A program made the position numbers and the translations under genes. The notes beneath the pieces were generated by a model, which was not told the origin of the DNA, ran no database searches, and saw nothing but the letters and a program-made list of their open reading frames with translations. A stretch of DNA of 16,048 nt from DATNFP01 sp035606335 (lineage in GTDB: Bacteria > Bacteroidota > Bacteroidia > Chitinophagales > Chitinophagaceae), in contig DATNFP010000121.1 of NCBI GenBank assembly GCA_035606335.1, forward strand, positions 1 through 16,048, in the 5' to 3' direction. Below are positions 1-7,217 of the stretch, one piece after another; the first letter of the stretch is position 1; the number at the start of each line of letters is the position of its first letter.

Positions 1-47
1 TAGCCGCGGAGTGAAGGATCTCACTAATTGAGGTTAAACTAAATACC

Positions 48-225
48 CACCACTCTCCGCTCTCTTTCTCCGCACTTCTATCGGGGGTTTATTGTCGTTA
101 ACTTTATTTGCAAACCATCTTACCATCCACATAACTTTGTCATCAGCCCAGATTTTGGGTATAAAGCTCTTTGACAAAATAACAGATCATTCATCATTCC
201 GCTCACCACTCTGTTTCTCCGCACT
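48..225. repeat. Pair of short direct repeats (CACCACTCT ... TTTCTCCGCACT)
   Basis: The 9-mer CACCACTCT occurs at 48-56 and 204-212. The 12-mer TTTCTCCGCACT follows each copy, at 65-76 and 214-225. The gap between the two words is 8 nt in the first copy and 1 nt in the second. This is directly visible. It could be a decayed intergenic repeat family, but one window cannot show whether it is dispersed through the genome. Confidence 0.5.
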
Positions 226-243
226 CTTTCTCGCTCTGCGGCG

Positions 244-352
244 AAAATGGGGTATGAGTGGGGAATGATTCGCATTGTGAACTAGTTACATAACTATTGC
301 TGGTAAAGCATTTTGTCTTATCTGCATGCCCCAAATTCCCCACTCCCATTTT
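244..352. repeat. Bulged inverted repeat downstream of the M2 peptidase gene
   Basis: AAAATGGG (244-251) plus AGTGGGGAAT (257-266) are complementary to ATTCCCCACT (335-344) plus CCCATTTT (345-352). This gives an 8 + 10 bp stem with a 5-nt bulge (252-256) and a 68-nt loop. It starts about 30 nt past the stop codon of the minus-strand peptidase gene, so it could shape or protect the 3' end of that transcript. It lacks the compact form of a classical terminator. Confidence 0.45.
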
Positions 353-382
353 TTTCACCAAACGGGAAAATCACAACAATAA

Positions 383-2194
383 TTATTGCATTGTTTCTGG
401 TAAAGTATATTTTCTTCCTTTGTTTTGCTCGTGCAGCCAGCTAACAAGTGGCTGGAAATAATCGAGCATAGCTTTTGCATTCAGGTCTTCACCTGTAGCT
501 TCTTTGAGTACCTGGCGCCAATCTTTAGATGCACCGGTGCGCATTATCTTTTTCAGGAAATCACCTATTTCTTTACTGCCATAATAATTTGTTGCGCGGG
601 GATCCTGGTGCAATATGTTCTTTGCAATATAGTCATGCACCTGGTAGAGAATTACATAAGCGAGTGCATAATCATAATATTGTGCTGGGTCATCATTGAT
701 GTGCGTTTTTGTTGCCGCATCGCAATATTCTTCACCTCGCGGAGACGGTGGTACTATTCCCTGGTATTTTTTTGCCAGCTCCCACCATCTTTTGTTGAAC
801 TGATCTCCCGGCAGACTGTCTACATACATTTCTTTTTCAAAATTGCTCATCGTGCCGGAACAGAAATAAATGAACACTACTGAGTTTAATGCTTCTTTTA
901 GCAGGGATTGTATGCTGTCTGTTTTCACATTGGGGTCAATTAGTCCGCGACCCGCAAGAAATGGTTTTTGCATAGCGGCCAGCCCCATCATAGTACCAAA
1001 AGCTTCGTGAAAAGCACGATTTGCCCCCTGTCGTAATAATGGTGGCACATCAGGATTAGTGTAGGTCATATAATAATAAATGTGCCCCAACTCATGGTGA
1101 GCTGTTTCGAACCATTCTGCATTTGGCTCTACACTCATCAGGCTGCGTACATCTTTATTCAGATCCATGTGCCATGCTGAGGCGTGATTATTTTTTTTGA
1201 CGTTTGAATCTGCAGGGTAGGGATATAAGCTCGATTTTTCCCAAAAGGTAGAAGGTAGATGAGGGAAGCCAAGACTTACATACATATCCTCGGCATCTTT
1301 CACAATCCATTCAGCAGATTTATTATGAAGCACGCTATCCAGGTTAATGCCTTGTACATTTACTTCAGAGCTCCAATCCTGTCCCCAACGATTAGGCAGC
1401 CAGTGAGCGGGTAAATAATCCGGAACTTCTGATAGCCCATACTTTTGGGCTAACTCATAACGCATCCATGTGTGGAGCTCGCGATATAGTGGATATAATT
1501 CATACATCAGGCTATCCATCATGTTCATCATCTCGTCAGTCTTCATACCGTAATCGGAAACCTGGTAGGTAAAGAAATCATGATAGCCAAGAGCCTGCAC
1601 TGTTTGATTGCGCAGGTTGCGAAGATTTACTAATCCATCTTTCAAAGTTTTGCCTACTTCCTTGCTGGCTTCCCATGCCATGAGGCGCTTATTTACATCG
1701 GTTTCTTTTTTCAGGATATCATCAATATCGTTAGTGCTCACTTTTTTACCATCTAACATATACTGAAACCCATATAACTTACCGGTTTGTTCATCCTCTG
1801 CTTTGATACGCTTTTTCACTATATCGGCAATAGTTTGGGGGTTATTAGCGGCGTTATAAAGAATATATTCCAACTGTTTAACCTGTATAGGAGTGAGCTT
1901 ATCTTTTATAGCCAGAAATTTTCGTGAGTTTTCTATATTTTCTTTGCTCCCTGTAAATACCGCCATTTCCTCATCCGCTTTCTGTGCAGCAAGGGAATTA
2001 GTAGAGTCATTTTGTTTTATTTCCGTATTCAGTTTCCATTGGGCTTCCTGCGAGTTGGTGTACAGGCGCACATACTCTTTGGTATAGCTGTCAATGAAAC
2101 CCTGTGCATTTTTCTGGTCGGCACTTTGGTTGCCATTTTTGCATGAGAAAAATAATACAGTGGCTATACATATAGCTGCAAGTGTATATTTCAT
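383..2194 (-). CDS. Peptidase family M2 (ACE-like dipeptidyl carboxypeptidase) lipoprotein
   Basis: This is a 603-residue zinc peptidase of the angiotensin-converting-enzyme family (M2), expected to remove dipeptides from peptide C-termini outside the cytoplasm. Residues 1-18 form a lipoprotein signal ending in a lipobox-like LFFSC, with Cys18 as the lipidated residue, so the protein should be membrane-anchored in the periplasm or outer membrane. The zinc site is HELGH at residues 367-371. The third ligand is Glu397 in GANRAFHE, matching the HExxH ... GANxGFHE layout of ACE with two extra residues in between. The length suits a single-domain bacterial M2 enzyme. It lies 53 nt after the M28 peptidase gene on the same strand and may be cotranscribed with it. 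A palindrome touches its start region. The family call is firm; the natural substrate is unknown. Confidence 0.93.
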   Translation of the reverse strand: MKYTLAAICIATVLFFSCKNGNQSADQKNAQGFIDSYTKEYVRLYTNSQEAQWKLNTEIKQNDSTNSLAAQKADEEMAVFTGSKENIENSRKFLAIKDKLTPIQVKQLEYILYNAANNPQTIADIVKKRIKAEDEQTGKLYGFQYMLDGKKVSTNDIDDILKKETDVNKRLMAWEASKEVGKTLKDGLVNLRNLRNQTVQALGYHDFFTYQVSDYGMKTDEMMNMMDSLMYELYPLYRELHTWMRYELAQKYGLSEVPDYLPAHWLPNRWGQDWSSEVNVQGINLDSVLHNKSAEWIVKDAEDMYVSLGFPHLPSTFWEKSSLYPYPADSNVKKNNHASAWHMDLNKDVRSLMSVEPNAEWFETAHHELGHIYYYMTYTNPDVPPLLRQGANRAFHEAFGTMMGLAAMQKPFLAGRGLIDPNVKTDSIQSLLKEALNSVVFIYFCSGTMSNFEKEMYVDSLPGDQFNKRWWELAKKYQGIVPPSPRGEEYCDAATKTHINDDPAQYYDYALAYVILYQVHDYIAKNILHQDPRATNYYGSKEIGDFLKKIMRTGASKDWRQVLKEATGEDLNAKAMLDYFQPLVSWLHEQNKGRKYTLPETMQ

Positions 2195-2196
2195 TC

Positions 2197-2230
2197 TTAG
2201 AAAATTTTTCTAAAAGTATAGATTTTCTAA
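2197..2230 (-). promoter_or_regulatory. TTAGAAAA palindrome and repeat just upstream of the M2 gene
   Basis: TTAGAAAA (2197-2204) and TTTTCTAA (2206-2213) form a near-continuous 8-bp palindrome with a one-base centre, 2 nt upstream of the ATG at 2192-2194. TTTTCTAA recurs at 2223-2230. The element sits where a ribosome would load, so it could be an operator or a translation-damping hairpin. It is AT-only apart from one G:C pair per arm, so chance is possible. Confidence 0.35.
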
Positions 2231-2247
2231 TGGTATGATGAAACCAA

Positions 2248-3549
2248 TCAGAATTGAGCAGCAAAATCTATCAACAATCGTGCTACCATATCTACATTTT
2301 CCAATGTTACTTCCGAGCTTTTATCAAAGACGTCATGATAATAGCCCTTGCCACCATTGGAATAGATAAAGAAAGAAGGTACACCGGCTTCGGTAAAGAA
2401 ATAATGGTCGCTGTTTGCCGCTTTGCCCCGACTCTTTATAGCCGGCAGATAATCTTTCTTGTTGTTTATTTGTTGCAATAAATCAAATTCTTTGGGAAAC
2501 TCTGTAGCATTTACAACCGTTATCCCATCAGTCGCATCTCCCATTATATCGATATTGGTGAGGAATTTTATATGATCTAGGGGGATCATAGGATGCTCTA
2601 CAAAATAGTGCGAACCTAATAAGCCAGCCTCTTCACCGCTAAAGGCAATAAATGCAATAGAATAGTGCTGCGGGTGGGCGGCAAAATAATTTGCAAGGTA
2701 TAATAACATGGCAGTACCACTTGCATTATCACTTGCGCCAGGGAAAGTAGCTGTGCTTCCCATCATGCCGAGATGATCGTAATGGGCTGTGAAAACAATA
2801 AAGCTATCTTTTACTGTGCCGGGCACATAAGCCATTATGTTTTCATTTTTATTTTTTGACGCAGGCAGAAATACCGAATGAATATAAACGCTTGCTTTTC
2901 GTATTCTTTTAGTGATCACTGTATCTTCGATATATAATACGGTGGCGGGTATCGTATCTGTAGCAACCGTCCATGTAAGCTTACCATGCTGAGGAATTAT
3001 AAAACAACCTTTGGGAAGCTGTTTTGCAAAACTCCAGAGGCGAATTGACATTTTCCTGCAAAAGGAATCTACATTTTTTAAGAGATAGATCCTGTTCGAC
3101 GTTTGCCAGGTAGCTTTTGTTTTATTCCATGCAGCCGTGTCTGGTATTGCCGACAAATCAACTGTTCTCACTTTCATGTTATCCACATTGAATGAATTGC
3201 TGCCTGCATCTACAAGAAAATCAACGCCGGGTTCCAATTCTTTTTTTCTGAAGCCTTTATTAACAATGACTGAGACTATATCGGGGAAAGTATTGACCGG
3301 AAAGCTATAGGTTTGAGTATACGAGCTATCGGCTGTGACCGGTAATAACCCAAATGATTTGATTTCTCTTAATACATATCGCTCCGCAGACTCATGACCA
3401 TTCCTCACATAACCACGACCCAATTTGTTTGGTTCAGAGAGAATAGATATCTGACGTTTTAGCCATCGTTTTTCATGTTGTGCAAAAGCACTGGTTGAAA
3501 ATGATATTAATACAAGTATTGCAAATATTTTGAAATGAAGGCGATCCAT
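2248..3549 (-). CDS. Secreted M28-family zinc aminopeptidase
   Basis: This is a 433-residue exported peptidase of family M28, which releases N-terminal amino acids using two zinc ions. Residues 1-23 are a Sec signal peptide with a likely cleavage after AFA, giving a soluble periplasmic or secreted enzyme without a lipobox. The metal ligands and base of M28 are all visible in the C-terminal half: His256 in AHYDHLG, Asp274 in SDNASGTA, Glu306-Glu307 in FSGEEAGLLGS, Asp334 in TNIDIMGD, and His382 in SDHYFF. The first 230 residues are a less conserved N-terminal region. The gene starts 42 nt after the ketosynthase stop and ends 53 nt before the M2 peptidase, so it may sit late in the same transcript. 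The two peptidases could act in sequence on extracellular peptides (inference). Confidence 0.92.
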   Translation of the reverse strand: MDRLHFKIFAILVLISFSTSAFAQHEKRWLKRQISILSEPNKLGRGYVRNGHESAERYVLREIKSFGLLPVTADSSYTQTYSFPVNTFPDIVSVIVNKGFRKKELEPGVDFLVDAGSNSFNVDNMKVRTVDLSAIPDTAAWNKTKATWQTSNRIYLLKNVDSFCRKMSIRLWSFAKQLPKGCFIIPQHGKLTWTVATDTIPATVLYIEDTVITKRIRKASVYIHSVFLPASKNKNENIMAYVPGTVKDSFIVFTAHYDHLGMMGSTATFPGASDNASGTAMLLYLANYFAAHPQHYSIAFIAFSGEEAGLLGSHYFVEHPMIPLDHIKFLTNIDIMGDATDGITVVNATEFPKEFDLLQQINNKKDYLPAIKSRGKAANSDHYFFTEAGVPSFFIYSNGGKGYYHDVFDKSSEVTLENVDMVARLLIDFAAQF

Positions 3550-3591
3550 ATGTAAAGCAAAACAGGAAATAAAATTAATGAATTATCAGTG

Positions 3592-4812
3592 TTAACTATT
3601 CCATTTTTTTATCACTAAGGAAGAGTTGGTGCCACCAAAGCCAAATGAATTTGATAAGAAAATATCAAACGGTTGTTGCATTGTTTGGGTTATAATATTG
3701 ATCTTTTCTGAATGCTCATCGGGGTTTTCGAAATTGATATTGGGAGCGATGAAATTATTTTGCATCATGAGCATAGAATACACAATTTCGCTGGCGCCCG
3801 CCATCCAGCATTCATGCCCTGTCATTGATTTGGTAGAGCTTACAGGAGTTTTGCTGCCAAACACATTATATATTGCTTCCGCTTCGCTGCCATCACCGGC
3901 AGGAGTGGATGTAGCATGGGCATTAATATATTGAATATCGCCTGCAGCTACTGATGCATCGTTTAATGCGCGCGTAATGGAACGCACCTGTCCTTCAACA
4001 CTCGGATTAGATATATGCTGACCATTAGATGAAAAACCATAACCAAGTACTTCCGCCAAAATAGTGGCGCCACGTTGTTGCGCTGATTCGAGGCTTTCTA
4101 AAATTACGGTTGCTGCACCTCCTCCGGGAACTAATCCATCACGATCACGGTCGAAAGGGCGGGATGCTTTAGCAGGTTCATCTTCGCGAATAGAAAATGT
4201 ACCTAATGCATCGAAATTCGGCATGGAGTATATATTTACTTCCTGTGCACCTCCGCAAATAATTCTGTCCTGCAAACCTTGCTTTATAAATAAATATCCG
4301 AGACCTATAGAATGAGAACCACTGGCACATGCCGCACTTATTGAGAAGTTGATACCCTGCAATTTAAAAATAGTAGCAAGGTTCATAGTGACTGTAGAAT
4401 TGAGTACCTGGAAAACAGAACCTGAACCAACCAGCACGGTGTCTTTCTTTTCACGGATCAGATCTATTGCTTCAATTACAGGTTTTGCAGAACTGTCATT
4501 GCCATAGATGATGCCTGTTTCATTCTGTTCAATAAAATCTGTTGTAAGCCCGGCCTGTTGTAATGCTTCTACAGTAGCCACATAAGCGAACTCAGCCTGT
4601 TCAGGCATCATTATTCTGGCGCGCCTGTCGAGCAAGCCTTTTAGTTGAGGGCGTTCCACATAACCTGTAAGACCTGAGCGGTACCCTAATTTTTTTCTTT
4701 CCGGGTCGAGAATAATACCTGAACGGCCTTCGAATAAGGACTGAGTTACTTCTTCTTTATTCTTACCGAGAGAAGAATAAATACCAAGACCTGTAATAAC
4801 AACACGATTCAT
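3592..4812 (-). CDS. FabF-like beta-ketoacyl-ACP synthase (aryl-polyene/flexirubin type)
   Basis: This 406-residue ketosynthase condenses an acyl chain with malonyl-ACP. I start it at the ATG at 4810-4812 because MNRVVITGLG is the usual N-terminus of the family; an ATG 30 nt upstream would add ten atypical residues. The Cys-His-His triad is Cys162 in SAACASGS, His299 in NAHATSTPAGD and His333 in KSMTGHECWMAG. These positions fit FabF (about 163/303/340). The third motif is unusual, with ECWMAG where housekeeping FabF has LLGAAG; from memory this variant is typical of Bacteroidota pigment-cluster ketosynthases. The gene starts 10 nt after the FabG-like stop, and both follow an aromatic amino-acid lyase. 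This supports a role in aryl polyene or flexirubin chain building rather than fatty acid synthesis. No chain-length-factor partner or ACP is in the window. Confidence 0.9.
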   Translation of the reverse strand: MNRVVITGLGIYSSLGKNKEEVTQSLFEGRSGIILDPERKKLGYRSGLTGYVERPQLKGLLDRRARIMMPEQAEFAYVATVEALQQAGLTTDFIEQNETGIIYGNDSSAKPVIEAIDLIREKKDTVLVGSGSVFQVLNSTVTMNLATIFKLQGINFSISAACASGSHSIGLGYLFIKQGLQDRIICGGAQEVNIYSMPNFDALGTFSIREDEPAKASRPFDRDRDGLVPGGGAATVILESLESAQQRGATILAEVLGYGFSSNGQHISNPSVEGQVRSITRALNDASVAAGDIQYINAHATSTPAGDGSEAEAIYNVFGSKTPVSSTKSMTGHECWMAGASEIVYSMLMMQNNFIAPNINFENPDEHSEKINIITQTMQQPFDIFLSNSFGFGGTNSSLVIKKWNS

Positions 4813-4822
4813 TCCTGCAAGT

Positions 4823-5557
4823 TTAGGTGTAAAGACCACCATTTATTGATATTACCTGTCCTGTAATGTATGAAGATTGTTTTGAAGCAAGAAATCCGGC
4901 GAGCTCTGCGACTTCTTCTGCAGATCCGAAGCGTTTCATGGGTATGAGATTGACCAATTCCTTTTCATTCAGGTCTTCCGTCATATCTGTTTTGATAAAA
5001 CCAGGAGCTATCGCGTTGACCGTAATATTGCGGCGTGCCACTTCCTGTGCCAATGCTTTTGTGGCCCCTATCATGCCGGCTTTTGCTGCGGAATAATTTA
5101 CTTGTCCGGCCATGCCTTTGATGCCGCTTAAAGAAACCATATTGATAATGCGACCGTAGCGATTCATCAGCATAGGGTTCAGAACTTGTTTTGTAACATT
5201 GTACATTCCCTGCAAGCTTGTATTCAATACAGAATCCCATTGCTCATCATCCATCATGGGCAATAGAGTATCATTACGAATGCCAGCATTGTTTACGAGT
5301 ACTTCTATTTTTTTGTCTTTGTATGTATCTATCCAGCTACCTAATACCTGCTTTACATCTTCCCTATTAGCTACGTCAAAGCACATTATCTCTGCACCTA
5401 CACCTTTTTCAGTTACCAGTTTAGCAGTTTCCTCTGCAGCCTTTTCATTTCCCTTATAATTGATAAGAATAGAGTATCCCATTTCGGCGAGCCTGATGCA
5501 TACTGCTCTGCCTATACCTCTTGAGCCTCCTGTTACTAATGCGTATTTATCCTGCAT
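4823..5557 (-). CDS. FabG-like 3-oxoacyl-ACP reductase (SDR family)
   Basis: This is a 244-residue NAD(P)H-dependent short-chain dehydrogenase, the usual length for FabG, predicted to reduce the beta-keto group formed by the neighbouring ketosynthase. The dinucleotide-binding motif TGGSRGIG is at residues 9-16 and NNAG at 89-92. The catalytic Ser142, Tyr155 and Lys159 (YSAAK) have FabG spacing, and the tail SYITGQVISINGG is typical. The ATG lies inside the last codons of the lyase gene, with an 11-nt overlap, which indicates translational coupling. The ketosynthase follows after 10 nt. The context makes this a dedicated pigment or secondary-metabolite reductase, probably a paralogue of the housekeeping fabG; that last point is inference. 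Confidence 0.92.
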   Translation of the reverse strand: MQDKYALVTGGSRGIGRAVCIRLAEMGYSILINYKGNEKAAEETAKLVTEKGVGAEIMCFDVANREDVKQVLGSWIDTYKDKKIEVLVNNAGIRNDTLLPMMDDEQWDSVLNTSLQGMYNVTKQVLNPMLMNRYGRIINMVSLSGIKGMAGQVNYSAAKAGMIGATKALAQEVARRNITVNAIAPGFIKTDMTEDLNEKELVNLIPMKRFGSAEEVAELAGFLASKQSSYITGQVISINGGLYT

Positions 5558-7124
5558 GAATTGCCTGGGCTTTTAGGTCATTTTTAAAATGTGCAACTAT
5601 GTCTGTGTTCATTAACCAGTTTTTCACTTCCTGCAGATTTTGAGAAGGGGCAAAATCTTCTTTAAAGAATGGGAATAATGAACGTGCACCATCGTATAGC
5701 CATTTAGTAGCTGGGGCTAGTTTATTGCTGATATCACGTATATCTATCGCTTGTACTAATGCAACAAGCTCTATTGCCAATACCTCATATGTGTTTTCTA
5801 TTACACGATTACACATCAGTGCGGCATTGCATCCCATGCTCACTATATCCTGGTTGTCATTATTATTTGGAATGCTATGTACATATAGTGGGTTACTCAA
5901 TACCTGATTTTCTGCCACTGTAGACGTAGCAGGATATTGCATGCCTTGTATGCCGAAATTTAATCCCAGCTTACCGGCATTGACAAAAGGAGGTAATTTT
6001 TGATTAAGATTAGCATTGAGCAGGAAATTCAATTGCCGCTCCGCGAGCATAGAAAGCTTGGTTATGGCAATCTTCACTTTATCCATTTCCAGTGAAACAT
6101 AGTCTCCGTGGAAATTACCACCATGAAAAATATTCTTATTCTTAGAGTCAACTACGGGGTTATCGTTCACAGAATTCAGTTCGTCTTCTACTACCTCTTT
6201 TGCATTTAATATGGTATCTAATATAGGACCCAATATTTGCGGCACGCAACGTAATGAATAATATTCCTGTACCTTATCTTCTATTACATCTTCAGTTATA
6301 GCCCGTTCATACAGATATTCATCGCGCTTGCGGAGCAGCTTACTATCTGCCCCTAACTGGCGCATCCATAGTGCTATCTGGCGCTGGCCGTTATGTAGTT
6401 TTACATTGTTAAGCTCTTCTGAAAAATGGTCGTCAAAGGCCTCCATCATTTCATTAACCATGAGCGACAATAGCATGCTCCACATACTTAGACGATAAGC
6501 CATTATTGTATTGATGCCACCAATGCCTGTCATCGCTGAAGTGCCATTCAGAATTGCCAGACCTTCACGAATATGTATCTTTAAAGGTTGCAGGTTCAAG
6601 GCAGTATAAACGGTTTGAGCGTTTTCAATTTTTCCTTTGTACCAAAAGTTACCTTCACCTATCATTCCTAAGGCAAGGTGTGCAAGCTGCACCAAATCGC
6701 CGCTGGCACCTACACCACCATGTGCGTAAACACAAGGATAAGCTTCGTTATTAATCAGCTCTGTAAGCAAGCGGATAACATCAGGATGGACACCTGAATA
6801 ACCTAACAACAGGGTATTCAGACGCGATAACATCAAAGCTCTTATTTGCAGTGGAGTAAGTAATTGCCCCATGCCTGAGCTATGACTGCGTATCAGATTA
6901 TATTGTAATTGTTTACAATCTTCGTCCTCAATGCGGTATTGCGCCATCGGCCCAAATCCTGTATTGATACCATATATTAATTTGCCTTTCGAAAAAGATT
7001 GCAAAAAGTCATAGCTATCCGTAACATCTTTTACAGCAGATGAAGTAATATTAATTTGCTTTTGTTCCAGTATCACCTGTTCAAACGCGGCAAGGTCCAG
7101 TTTTTTACCCCCAAGGGAAATCAT
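5547..7124 (-). CDS. Aromatic amino-acid ammonia-lyase, probably tyrosine ammonia-lyase
   Basis: This 525-residue enzyme of the MIO-dependent HAL/PAL/TAL family deaminates an aromatic amino acid to the trans-cinnamate-type acid. The MIO cofactor precursor Ala140-Ser141-Gly142 lies in GGVGASGDLVQLAHLAL. The catalytic Tyr51 lies in YGINTGFGP. NGTSAMTG, DNQD and YYSLRCVPQILGP are further family signatures. The substrate-selectivity stretch reads YNLIRSHSSG (75-84). I recall the same stretch from the characterised Flavobacterium johnsoniae tyrosine ammonia-lyase, so p-coumarate from tyrosine is the best guess; histidine lyase is the main alternative. There are no hut genes around, and the lyase is fused by overlap to a ketoreductase and ketosynthase. 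This matches the start of a flexirubin or dialkylresorcinol/aryl-polyene cluster, where p-coumarate primes the chain. Confidence 0.88.
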   Translation of the reverse strand: MISLGGKKLDLAAFEQVILEQKQINITSSAVKDVTDSYDFLQSFSKGKLIYGINTGFGPMAQYRIEDEDCKQLQYNLIRSHSSGMGQLLTPLQIRALMLSRLNTLLLGYSGVHPDVIRLLTELINNEAYPCVYAHGGVGASGDLVQLAHLALGMIGEGNFWYKGKIENAQTVYTALNLQPLKIHIREGLAILNGTSAMTGIGGINTIMAYRLSMWSMLLSLMVNEMMEAFDDHFSEELNNVKLHNGQRQIALWMRQLGADSKLLRKRDEYLYERAITEDVIEDKVQEYYSLRCVPQILGPILDTILNAKEVVEDELNSVNDNPVVDSKNKNIFHGGNFHGDYVSLEMDKVKIAITKLSMLAERQLNFLLNANLNQKLPPFVNAGKLGLNFGIQGMQYPATSTVAENQVLSNPLYVHSIPNNNDNQDIVSMGCNAALMCNRVIENTYEVLAIELVALVQAIDIRDISNKLAPATKWLYDGARSLFPFFKEDFAPSQNLQEVKNWLMNTDIVAHFKNDLKAQAIHAG

Positions 7125-7149
7125 GAGTCGCTGATATGTTTAAAGTGTG

Positions 7150-7180
7150 CAAAAATAACTTTCAAATACGAGAATTTGAA
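7150..7180 (-). promoter_or_regulatory. Promoter and dyad upstream of the lyase operon
   Basis: Read on the minus strand, an exact TAnnTTTG box (TATTTTTG) covers 7157-7150, about 26 nt upstream of the lyase ATG at 7124. Immediately upstream is a 7-bp inverted repeat, TTCAAAT (7161-7167) and ATTTGAA (7174-7180), with a 6-nt spacer. It overlaps where the -33 region would be, so it could be an operator. No clear separate -33 TTTG is seen at the standard distance. The box is a good match to the known Bacteroidota consensus; the operator role is inference. Confidence 0.45.
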
Positions 7181-7217
7181 GATATACATAAATGGACATC
7201 ATTTAAGGTTTGTGTTT

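Larger units (their letters stand above)
1..382. other. Gene-free stretch at left edge with short repeats
   Basis: No credible coding region is visible in either strand, and every frame is interrupted by stops. The stretch is richer in C-rich pyrimidine runs than its surroundings and holds the direct repeats and the inverted repeat listed separately. It lies downstream of the M2 peptidase gene, so it may be the 3' untranslated and terminator region of the minus-strand operon. I see no simple hairpin plus T-run terminator. I looked for a tRNA in the first 80 bases and found no cloverleaf. Confidence 0.6.

Noticed and set aside
1..80. Possible tRNA or end of an upstream coding sequence at the left edge
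   Set aside because: No cloverleaf can be drawn. The only open frame is ten codons long, ending at position 31, with nothing to identify it.
425..883. Plus-strand open frame of 152 codons opposite the M2 peptidase gene
   Set aside because: It is antisense to a clear M2 coding region and its product has no family features and odd composition.
4965..5240. Alternative minus-strand frame of 91 codons inside the FabG-like gene
   Set aside because: It overlaps the SDR catalytic core in another frame and its product is low-complexity and basic.
5547..7124. Histidine ammonia-lyase of a histidine-utilisation operon
   Set aside because: No hutU, hutI or hutG genes are adjacent. The overlap with the reductase and ketosynthase genes and the similarity to Flavobacterium tyrosine lyase point to secondary metabolism, though substrate is not proven.
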